Positions 37,970 through 45,009 of a stretch of 64,000 nt of DNA are shown one piece after another. Each line of letters opens with the position of its first letter. Position 1 is the stretch's first letter. Below the pieces are notes generated by a model. That model worked only from the letters and a program-made list of their open reading frames with translations, was not told the DNA's origin and did not search any database. The translations under genes were made by a program, and so were the position numbers. Source of the DNA: an uncultured Clostridium sp. (GTDB lineage Bacteria > Bacillota_A > Clostridia > TANB77 > CAG-508); NCBI GenBank assembly GCA_947382445.1, contig CANCZH010000001.1:1-64000 (forward strand). The letters run 5' to 3'.

Positions 37970-38050
37970 ATGTTAGAAGAAATAGTGAATAAAAATTTGT
38001 TAAGAATTGAAAATAACTTAAAAGAAATACCAGATATAGAATATATTTAA
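37970..38050 (+). CDS. Possible 26-residue frame or gene remnant
   Basis: ATG 37970 to TAA 38048 encodes MLEEIVNKNLLRIENNLKEI and six more residues. A GGAGG lies 14 bases upstream, which is too far for a good start. It may be a remnant. A partial hairpin (CTCGGAAATACCGA near 38063) follows before manA. Confidence 0.2.
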   Translation: MLEEIVNKNLLRIENNLKEIPDIEYI

Positions 38051-38106
38051 AATAATTAAAAACTCGGAAATACCGAATAGTTTAAATAATAAAAGGAGGA
38101 ATATTT

Positions 38107-39069
38107 ATGAATTATGAACCAATTTTTTTAGAACCAGAGTTTAAAGATTACATATGGGGTGGACAAAAGTTGAAAAATATTTTCAAAAAGAAAGTTAAAA
38201 ATGAAGAATGTACAGCAGAAAGTTGGGAAATTTCTACAAATGAAAATGGAGAATCTACAATAAAAAATGGACAATATAAAGGTAAAACTTTAACACAAAT
38301 ATTTAATGAAAAAGAAATAAGAGAAGACGTTTTTGGAACAAAATGCATGGGCTTAACTGAATTTCCTTTATTAGTTAAATTTATTGATGCTAATAAAAGC
38401 TTATCTGTACAAGTTCATCCAGATAATGAATATGCGAGAAAATATGAGAATTCTTTAGGAAAGACAGAGATGTGGTATATTTTAGATTGTGAACCAGGAG
38501 CACAAATTATATGTGGTGTAAAACCTGGAGTTACTAAAGAGATTTTAAAAGAGTCTATGAACTCTGAAAAAATTGTAGAATGTTTAAATTATATTGATGT
38601 AGAAAAAGGAGATGCTATTTATATTCCATCTGGAACTATTCATGCATTGCTTGGAAAAACATTAGTTGCAGAAGTTCAACAAAATAGTAATTTAACTTAT
38701 CGTGTTTATGATTGGGGAAGAGTTGGAAAAGATGGAAAACCAAGAGAATTACATATCCAAAAAGCTTTAGATGTTATTGATACTGAGAAAACTCCACAAA
38801 TTAAGAAAATTAATAATAATGAAGTAAAAGTTAATATAGTAGATTCAGAGTTTTTTATAACAAATAAAATAAATGTAAATGGTAAATTTGAAGAAAATAT
38901 TTCAAATGAATCTTTTATAGCATTTGATGTAGTTGAAGGAAATGGAACTTTAAAAGTATTTGAACAAGTTTACGAAATAAATAAAGGTGATAGTTTTATA
39001 ATCCCAGCATGTGCAGTAAAATATGAATTAAATGGAGAAATAGAGTTATTACAGTCATATGTATCATAA
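38107..39069 (+). CDS. manA: Mannose-6-phosphate isomerase, class I
   Basis: This zinc enzyme interconverts mannose-6-P and fructose-6-P. The short Firmicute form (320 residues) has the cupin motifs SWEIS, VQVHPDNEYARKYE (zinc His, about 100) and GKTEMWYILD. IPSGTIHALLG (about 178) carries further metal/active-site His. AAAGGAGG precedes the ATG. It may supply mannose-derived sugars for surface glycans, which would fit the GT-C proteins in this window. Confidence 0.93.
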   Translation: MNYEPIFLEPEFKDYIWGGQKLKNIFKKKVKNEECTAESWEISTNENGESTIKNGQYKGKTLTQIFNEKEIREDVFGTKCMGLTEFPLLVKFIDANKSLSVQVHPDNEYARKYENSLGKTEMWYILDCEPGAQIICGVKPGVTKEILKESMNSEKIVECLNYIDVEKGDAIYIPSGTIHALLGKTLVAEVQQNSNLTYRVYDWGRVGKDGKPRELHIQKALDVIDTEKTPQIKKINNNEVKVNIVDSEFFITNKINVNGKFEENISNESFIAFDVVEGNGTLKVFEQVYEINKGDSFIIPACAVKYELNGEIELLQSYVS

Positions 39070-39088
39070 TTATGGAGGAAAAATTATA

Positions 39089-39358
39089 ATGGATAATAAA
39101 GAATTAGAAAATGAGATATTAAAAATACAAGAAAGAAATAGAAGAGTGGAAATTGATAAAGAATGGGAAACAAGTTTAGTAAGAAAAATGTGTATATGTG
39201 TATTAACATATATAGTTGTAGTTATTTATTCATTAATAATAAATAAACTTAATAATGTATGGCTAAGCTCTTTAGTTCCAGTGATAGGTTTTACTTTATC
39301 AACATTATCACTTAAAATAGTAAGAAATGTATGGGAGAATAGAAAAAATGCTAGATAA
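39089..39358 (+). CDS. Small two-helix membrane protein
   Basis: ATG 39089 has GGAGG upstream; the frame is open 30 bases earlier without such a site. The 89-residue product has a charged N-terminus and two hydrophobic helices (about 34-51 and 57-75), and no family I recognise. Its end overlaps the methyltransferase start by 11 bases, so they are translationally coupled. Confidence 0.65.
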   Translation: MDNKELENEILKIQERNRRVEIDKEWETSLVRKMCICVLTYIVVVIYSLIINKLNNVWLSSLVPVIGFTLSTLSLKIVRNVWENRKNAR

Positions 39359-39962
39359 TAAAGGATTTGATTTATGGGCTAATGATTATGACTTAAGTGT
39401 TGGGATATCTGATGAAGATAATTCTTATCCGTTTGCTGGTTATAAAAAGGTCCTAAATGAAATATATAATTGTGTTCTGAAAACTTCTTCAAAAAATGTA
39501 TTAGATATTGGTTTTGGAACGGGAACACTTACAACAAAATTATATGAAAATGGCTGTAATATTTTTGGACAAGATTTTTCTAATAGAATGATTGAACTTG
39601 CTAAAATTAAGATGCCAAATGCAAAATTATTTAATGGAGATTTTTCAAAAGGATTAGTTAATGAAGTAAAAAATAAAAAGTATGATGCAATTATTGCTAC
39701 TTATTCTTTACACCACTTAAATGATACAGAAAAAGTTGATTTTATAAATGAGTTATTATTGTTATTAAACGAAAATGGTAAAATTTATATTGGAGATATT
39801 GCATTTGAAACAAGAGAAGATTTAGAACATTGTAAAATGCAATGTGGAGATGGATGGGATACAGATGAGATATATTTTGTTTATGATGAAATAAAGCAAT
39901 ATTTCAAAAATATTGAATTTATAAAATTTTCTCATTGTGCAGGTGTTATTAAAATTGGATAA
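39348..39962 (+). CDS. Class I SAM-dependent methyltransferase
   Basis: The SAM-binding motif VLDIGFGTGTLTTKL lies near residue 53, with IFGQDFSNRMIELAK and IIATYSLHHLND. It is 204 residues. ATG 39348 has GGGAG upstream; the frame also extends to 39327 without a site. The order of domains is like the YrrT/UbiE type. Substrate unknown. Confidence 0.82.
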   Translation: MLDNKGFDLWANDYDLSVGISDEDNSYPFAGYKKVLNEIYNCVLKTSSKNVLDIGFGTGTLTTKLYENGCNIFGQDFSNRMIELAKIKMPNAKLFNGDFSKGLVNEVKNKKYDAIIATYSLHHLNDTEKVDFINELLLLLNENGKIYIGDIAFETREDLEHCKMQCGDGWDTDEIYFVYDEIKQYFKNIEFIKFSHCAGVIKIG

Positions 39963-40016
39963 ATAACTAGTTATATAAAACAATAAATAAAATATATTTT
40001 ATAAAGAGATAAATAA

Positions 40017-40026
40017 TTGATATAAT
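40017..40026 (+). promoter_or_regulatory. Extended -10 promoter upstream of the dap operon
   Basis: TTGATATAAT contains an extended -10 (TGA TATAAT, 40021-40026). A weak -35 TTTATA lies at about 39998. The transcript would have a leader of about 140 bases before dapD. Confidence 0.4.
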
Positions 40027-40074
40027 ACTAGTTGTATGATATACTGTCACCAGTTTATTAAATATTAGAACTAT

Positions 40075-40102
40075 GTTTAAATAATAATTTAAACCATTTT
40101 TT
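40075..40102 (+). terminator. Terminator-like hairpin in the dapD leader
   Basis: GTTTAAAT (40075-40082) pairs perfectly with ATTTAAAC (40087-40094), followed by CATTTTTT. It sits 73 bases before dapD and after the likely promoter, so it could act as an attenuator. I do not see the lysine riboswitch consensus. Confidence 0.5.
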
Positions 40103-40174
40103 ATTTGCAGAGAACCTTAAAATTTGCAATAGTATATATAACAATATAGTTTCTCATAATAAGGAGGAAAAAAT

Positions 40175-40966
40175 ATGAAAAAATATGAAGAATTTCTAAA
40201 AAAAGAAGATGTAACAAGGGAAGAATTTTTACCATTATGGAAAGAGTTCAAAAATGACCTTAATCAAGGAAAAATAAGAGTAGCAGAAAAAATAGATGAT
40301 GAGTGGCAAGTAAATAAATGGGTTAAATCTTTTATTCTTCTTGGGTTTAAATATGGAAATATTGTACAATTTGAAGATGGTTATATAGATAAAGATACAA
40401 TGGGAGAAAGAAAGGTTTCTCTTGATGAAAAAGTAAGAACGGTATCACCTACAACATCTATTAGAGATGGTGTTTACATAGGTCAAGGGGTAACATTTAT
40501 GCCACCATGCTATACAAATATTGGTGCATATATTGATAGTGGTTCTATGGTGGATTCTTTAGCATTAGTTGGTTCTTGTGCACAAATAGGAAAAAATGTT
40601 CATATAGGTGCAGGAGCAGTTATTGGTGGTGTCTTAGAACCTGTTGGTGCATATCCAGTTATAATTGAAGATAATGTTTTTATTGGTGCTGGTGCAATAA
40701 TTACAGAGGGAGCAATAGTACAAAAAGGAGCTATTATTGGAGCTGGAGTAACAATAACTGGTAGTACACCTATATATGATATTTGCAATAATAGGGTAAT
40801 TGTTCCAAACAATAAAGGACAGTTAGTTATTCCACAGGGAGCTGTTGTAGTACCTGGAACAAGAAAAAAAGAATCTGAATTTAAAGATGTTAGTTTAGCT
40901 ATTAGTACACCACTTATCGTAAAATATGATGGAAAAGTGGAACTTGAAGATGCGCTTAGACCATAA
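40175..40966 (+). CDS. dapD: Tetrahydrodipicolinate N-succinyltransferase (DapD type)
   Basis: This is a left-handed beta-helix acyltransferase of the DAP/lysine pathway. The N-terminal GKIRVAEKIDDEWQVNKWVK block and FMPPCYTNIGAYIDSGSMVD, LVGSCAQIG and GGVLEPVGAYPVIIED (about 110-170) are DapD signatures. It is 263 residues. AAGGAGG precedes ATG. It is first in a three-gene unit with dapL and the M20 deacylase. The acyl group (succinyl or acetyl) cannot be decided without a structure-based comparison. Confidence 0.85.
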   Translation: MKKYEEFLKKEDVTREEFLPLWKEFKNDLNQGKIRVAEKIDDEWQVNKWVKSFILLGFKYGNIVQFEDGYIDKDTMGERKVSLDEKVRTVSPTTSIRDGVYIGQGVTFMPPCYTNIGAYIDSGSMVDSLALVGSCAQIGKNVHIGAGAVIGGVLEPVGAYPVIIEDNVFIGAGAIITEGAIVQKGAIIGAGVTITGSTPIYDICNNRVIVPNNKGQLVIPQGAVVVPGTRKKESEFKDVSLAISTPLIVKYDGKVELEDALRP

Positions 40967-40990
40967 GAATGAAAGTATAACGAAAATATT

Positions 40991-41011
40991 CCCCCGACGC
41001 ATGTTTGGGGG
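40991..41011 (+). terminator. G/C hairpin between dapD and dapL
   Basis: CCCCC (40991-40995) pairs with GGGGG (41007-41011) around an 11-base loop, unusually GC-rich for this genome. Only CTTTAT follows, so termination would be partial. Confidence 0.5.
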
Positions 41012-41042
41012 CTTTATATTAGAATAATAGGGGTAATTTATT

Positions 41043-42242
41043 ATGATAAAAGTAAATGAGAATTTTTTTCAACTAGAAGAAAACTATTTGTTTTCGAAAA
41101 TTTTAGCAAAGAAACAAGAATATATATCTAAAAATCCTGACAAAGAAATTATAAATATGGGCGTTGGAGATGTTAGTTTACCATTAGTACCATGTGTTAT
41201 AGATGCTATGCATAATGCGGTAGATGAGATGTCTAAAAAGGAGACATTTAGAGGCTATGGATTAGTAGAGGGATATAAGTTTTTAAGAGAAAAAATAAAT
41301 GAAATTGATTATAAAAATAGGGGAATACAAATTGAGGAAGATGAGATATTTATTTCAAATGGCTCAAAATGTGATTTAGGAAATATAGTTGATTTATTTT
41401 CTTCTACTAATACAGTAGCTATTGCGGATCCAGTATACCCAGTATACAGAGATACAAATATAATTGCAGGAAGAAATAAAATTGTTTATTTGAATGCTAC
41501 TGAAGAAAATGGATTTTTACCTCAAATTCCAGAAGAAAAAGTAGATATGATTTATTTATGTTGTCCTAATAATCCAACAGGTGCTGTTTTTACAAAAGAG
41601 CAATTGAAAAAGTGGGTAGAATATGCAAAGCAAAATAAATCAATTATATTTTTTGATTCTGTATATGAAGTATTTATTACAGAGGATAATATACCACATA
41701 GCATTTATGAGATTGATGGGGCAAAAGATGTAGCAATAGAATTTAGAAGTTTATCAAAACTTGCAGGTTTTACAGGTGTGAGATGTTCTTATATTGTTGT
41801 GCCAAAAGAACTAAAAGTATATACTGAAAAAGGTGAGGAAGTATCTTTAAATAAACTTTGGTATAGAAGACAAAGTGCTAAATTTGGTGGAGTATCTTAT
41901 GTAGCACAACGTGGTGCAGAAGCTGTATATTCAAATGAGGGACAAAAACAAATAAAAGAAAATATTAAATATTATTTAGAAAATGCAGGTTATATAAAAG
42001 AAGAGTTAGAAAAGTTGGGACTTAAAGTTTATGGTGCAAAAAATTCTCCATACATATGGTTAAAAGTACCAAATGGTGAAAAATCTTGGGACTTTTTTGA
42101 TAGACTTTTAAATGAAGCAGCCGTTATAGGAACACCAGGTGTTGGATTTGGAAGTTGTGGAGAGGGCTTCTTTAGACTTACAGCATTTGGAAGTAAAGAA
42201 AATTCAGTAGAAGCTATTAGAAGATTAAAGCAAATAATCTAA
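41043..42242 (+). CDS. dapL: LL-diaminopimelate aminotransferase
   Basis: DapL is a PLP enzyme converting tetrahydrodipicolinate directly to LL-DAP. The N-terminus (VNENFFQLEENYLFSKI), NMGVGDVSLPL, ETFRGYGLVEGYKFLRE and ISNGSKCDLGNI are DapL features. The PLP lysine is in SLSKLAGFTGVRCSY (about 239). It is 399 residues. Its presence together with DapD and an M20 deacylase is unusual (see findings). Confidence 0.9.
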   Translation: MIKVNENFFQLEENYLFSKILAKKQEYISKNPDKEIINMGVGDVSLPLVPCVIDAMHNAVDEMSKKETFRGYGLVEGYKFLREKINEIDYKNRGIQIEEDEIFISNGSKCDLGNIVDLFSSTNTVAIADPVYPVYRDTNIIAGRNKIVYLNATEENGFLPQIPEEKVDMIYLCCPNNPTGAVFTKEQLKKWVEYAKQNKSIIFFDSVYEVFITEDNIPHSIYEIDGAKDVAIEFRSLSKLAGFTGVRCSYIVVPKELKVYTEKGEEVSLNKLWYRRQSAKFGGVSYVAQRGAEAVYSNEGQKQIKENIKYYLENAGYIKEELEKLGLKVYGAKNSPYIWLKVPNGEKSWDFFDRLLNEAAVIGTPGVGFGSCGEGFFRLTAFGSKENSVEAIRRLKQII

Positions 42243-42254
42243 TTATTTGCTTTT
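42227..42254 (+). terminator. Hairpin over the dapL stop codon
   Basis: AAAGCAAATAAT (42227-42238) pairs perfectly with ATTATTTGCTTT (42242-42253) around CTA. The T-tract is short, so it may slow but not stop transcription into the M20 gene. Confidence 0.5.
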
Positions 42255-42281
42255 ATGAAATACAATTAGAAAGAGGTATAT

Positions 42282-43422
42282 ATGAATATAGATAGTTGTA
42301 TTAGTGATTTAAAATCTCAAATGAAGATAGATAAAGAATTTTTTTGGAATCATCCAGAAGAAGAATTTAAAGAGATAGAAACTTCAAAATATATAATAAA
42401 AAGATTAAAAGAAATAGGATATGAAAATATAAAAACTAATGTTGCTAAAACAGGAGTAGTAGCTGAATTAGATGGAATAGAAAGTGGAGAATGTATATTG
42501 TTTAGAGCTGATATGGATGCTGTTGTTATGGATAAAAATCATAGAACTAAGCATACATGTGGTCATGATGCTCATATGACTATATTGTTAGCACTTGCTA
42601 AAATTTTGATGAGTAATAAAAATAATATTAAAGGTAAGGTTAAATTATTATTTCAGCCAGCTGAAGAAGGAGAAGGTGGAGCAAAACCTATGATAGAAGC
42701 TGGAGTTCTTGAAAATCCAAAAGTTGATAAAGTTTTTGCATTACATGTGTGGAGTGAAATAGATGAAGGAAAAATAGGAATAAAAGAGGGTGCTGTTATG
42801 GCATCAACTGATCCATTTTTAATTAATGTTATTGGAAAAGGCGGACATGCAGCGTTGCCAGAAAAATGTATTGACCCACTATATATTGCAAGTTATATAA
42901 ATATTGCTTTAAAAGAAATGATTAAAAGTGATGATTGTTTAAGCGGTAATGCAGTAGTTCGGAATAACAGCAATTAATGGTGGTAGTACTAATAATGTAA
43001 TTCCAGATGAAGTTAAATTGAAAGGAATTTGTAGAACTTTTGATAATGAATTACGAAAAGAACTTATAGAGAAAATTGAAAAAGAATGTACTAAAATTGC
43101 AGAAAGTATGAATGGAAAAATAGAGTTTAAACGTATTCTTGAATATCCAGCAGTTACAAATTCTAAAAATGAAGCTGAAGAAATAAAGAAAATTGCTGAA
43201 AAAATAGTTGGAAAAGATAATGTGGTAACTGATTATAGAACTATGTGCGCTGAAGACTTTGCATTTTTCTTACAAGAAAGGCCAGGTTCTTTTATTTTTA
43301 TTGGAAATAAGGGAGAAAATGTTGCTGCTCAACATAACGAAGAGTATTTCGTAAGTGAAAAGGCTATTTTACTTGGAGTACAGGTTATGTATGAAATTGC
43401 TAAAAAATATTTGTTTAAATAG
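42282..43422 (+). CDS. M20-family deacylase (N-acyl-diaminopimelate type), read through a +1 shift at CGG
   Basis: This zinc amidohydrolase probably removes the acyl group in the DAP pathway. It has RADMDAVV, HTCGHDAHM (about 87-95, zinc ligands), the catalytic AEEGEGGA and GKGGHAALPEK. The zero frame reaches CGG at 42960 and stops at 42975. Skipping C42960 gives AVVGITAINGGSTNNVIPDEV, the conserved INGG...NVIPDEV block, then a frame through AEDFAFFL to TAG 43420. The product is 379 residues, the usual M20 length. It could also be an N-acetyl-amino-acid or IAA-type amidohydrolase. Confidence 0.83.
42960..42962 (+). other. CGG codon, +1 frameshift site 5 (M20 deacylase)
   Basis: The zero frame reads GTA GTT CGG AAT AAC AGC AAT TAA. 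The restored frame reads GTA GTT (C) GGA ATA ACA GCA ATT AAT GGT. Confidence 0.8.
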
Positions 43423-43440
43423 TGAGTGGAATTTAAATAT

Positions 43441-44997
43441 ATGAAAGAAAATATAAAAGAATTTTTAAAAAAGAATAGTTCAAAAATATTATTAATTTTT
43501 ATTTTAATAATAGGAAGTTTTGTAAGAGTGCATAATATTGGAGAGATGCCAAATGGACTCAATATAGATGAAGCTTCAAGTGGATATGATGCATTTTCTA
43601 TACTAAAATATGGTGTTGACAGAAATGGAAATTCATTTCCTGTTGTTTTATATGCCTGGGGAAGTGGACAAAGTGTTTTATATTCAATTATTATGATTCC
43701 ATTTGTGCTTTTGGGCGGACTTACTGAATTAACTATAAGACTTCCAATGGCTATAATTGGTTCAATTTCAATACTTATAATGTATGATTTACTTAAAAAT
43801 GTATTTGAAAATAAAAAAAATGCATTAGTTGGAGCTTTCTTTTTTGCTATTTGTCCATGGCATATCATGAAAAGTAGATGGGGAATGGAGTGTAATTTAT
43901 TCCCAGATATGATATTACTTGCAGTATATTTACTTACTTTAGGAATAAAAAAGAAAAAAACGATTATGAAAGTTTTATCTTTTATAGTTCTTGGTATTTC
44001 AAGTTATTCGTATGCAACTTCATATTTATTCTTACCTGTATTTGTATTTGGAATTTTAGGATATTTTATTTATAAAAAAGAAATTTCAGTAAAAAGGGCT
44101 ATAATATATTTAGGAATAGTATTTGTTATTTCAACACCACTTATAGTGTATCTTATTATAAATACTTTTGATTTAAACCAGATTTCTATATTTGGAATTA
44201 CAATTCCTAGAATGAAAATAAATAGATATGAAGAAATTTCAACAGTTTTTTCTGGAAACTTTTTTGAAAATTGTGTTGATAATTTATTAAGCCTAGTTAG
44301 ATTAGTAATATTACAATATGATGAGCTAAACTGGAATGCACTTCCAAAGTATGGATTATATTATTCTGTTAGTATAATATTTTTTATAATAGGCATACGT
44401 GCTTCGATTAAGAAGTATAGTAAAAATAAATATAACCAGATTATGAATATTTGGATGATTTCTTCAATTGTAGTTGCAGCTTTTTGTATAATAAATGTAA
44501 ATCGTATAAATATTATAGTAATACCATGTGTTTATTATATAATTTTAGGATTATATGAAGTTTTTGAAAAATATAAAACTATGATACCATGTATATTAAT
44601 TATTTATATTGTTTTATTTATAGGATTTTGGAAAACATATAAAAATCAAGATTTTAATGAATATTATACATTTAATTCTGGATTAAAAGAACTTGTACAA
44701 TATTGTGAAGAATCATCATATGAGAATGTGTACTGTTATTATTCATTTAAAGAACCATTTATATATTTTATGTTTTATTCTGAATATGATGTAAATGATT
44801 ATTTAAATACAGTTCAATACTTTGACGAGAGTGGAACTTTTGATAATATAAAGGCTTTTGGAAAATATAAATTTTATTTGCCAGAAAATATTGAAGAAAA
44901 TACGATGATAATTCTTCCAAAAGATGCTGAATTTAATTATAATGTTAAATATATAAGAAAAACTAATATTAATCAATTTAATATATATGAATTTTAA
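43441..44997 (+). CDS. Polytopic membrane protein, GT-C (PMT/ArnT-like) family
   Basis: The 518-residue protein has about eleven hydrophobic helices. The first loop has GLNIDEASSGYDAF with the acidic pair DE, as in GT39/GT83 enzymes that transfer sugars from polyprenyl phosphates. PWHIMKSRWGMECNL (about 135-150) fits a second conserved loop. GTG 43426 is in frame, but ATG 43441 gives a normal N-terminus; neither has a strong ribosome binding site. It is 18 bases after the M20 gene. Substrate unknown. Confidence 0.7.
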   Translation: MKENIKEFLKKNSSKILLIFILIIGSFVRVHNIGEMPNGLNIDEASSGYDAFSILKYGVDRNGNSFPVVLYAWGSGQSVLYSIIMIPFVLLGGLTELTIRLPMAIIGSISILIMYDLLKNVFENKKNALVGAFFFAICPWHIMKSRWGMECNLFPDMILLAVYLLTLGIKKKKTIMKVLSFIVLGISSYSYATSYLFLPVFVFGILGYFIYKKEISVKRAIIYLGIVFVISTPLIVYLIINTFDLNQISIFGITIPRMKINRYEEISTVFSGNFFENCVDNLLSLVRLVILQYDELNWNALPKYGLYYSVSIIFFIIGIRASIKKYSKNKYNQIMNIWMISSIVVAAFCIINVNRINIIVIPCVYYIILGLYEVFEKYKTMIPCILIIYIVLFIGFWKTYKNQDFNEYYTFNSGLKELVQYCEESSYENVYCYYSFKEPFIYFMFYSEYDVNDYLNTVQYFDESGTFDNIKAFGKYKFYLPENIEENTMIILPKDAEFNYNVKYIRKTNINQFNIYEF

Positions 44998-45009
44998 AGG
45001 AGAGAAAAG

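Noticed and set aside
39963..40174. Lysine riboswitch before dapD
   Set aside because: The conserved L-box segments are not present; only a simple hairpin is seen.
15110..42962. The five frameshifts as sequencing or assembly errors
   Set aside because: Errors in AT-rich genomes mostly fall in A/T homopolymers. All five here are a C before GG at a codon boundary, none is in a homopolymer of A or T, and no frameshift is seen without CGG. Reads should still be checked.
15110..42962. Reassignment of CGG to another amino acid as a normal triplet
   Set aside because: Reading CGG in the zero frame leads to a stop within 4-26 codons at all five sites, so triplet reassignment alone does not restore the proteins.
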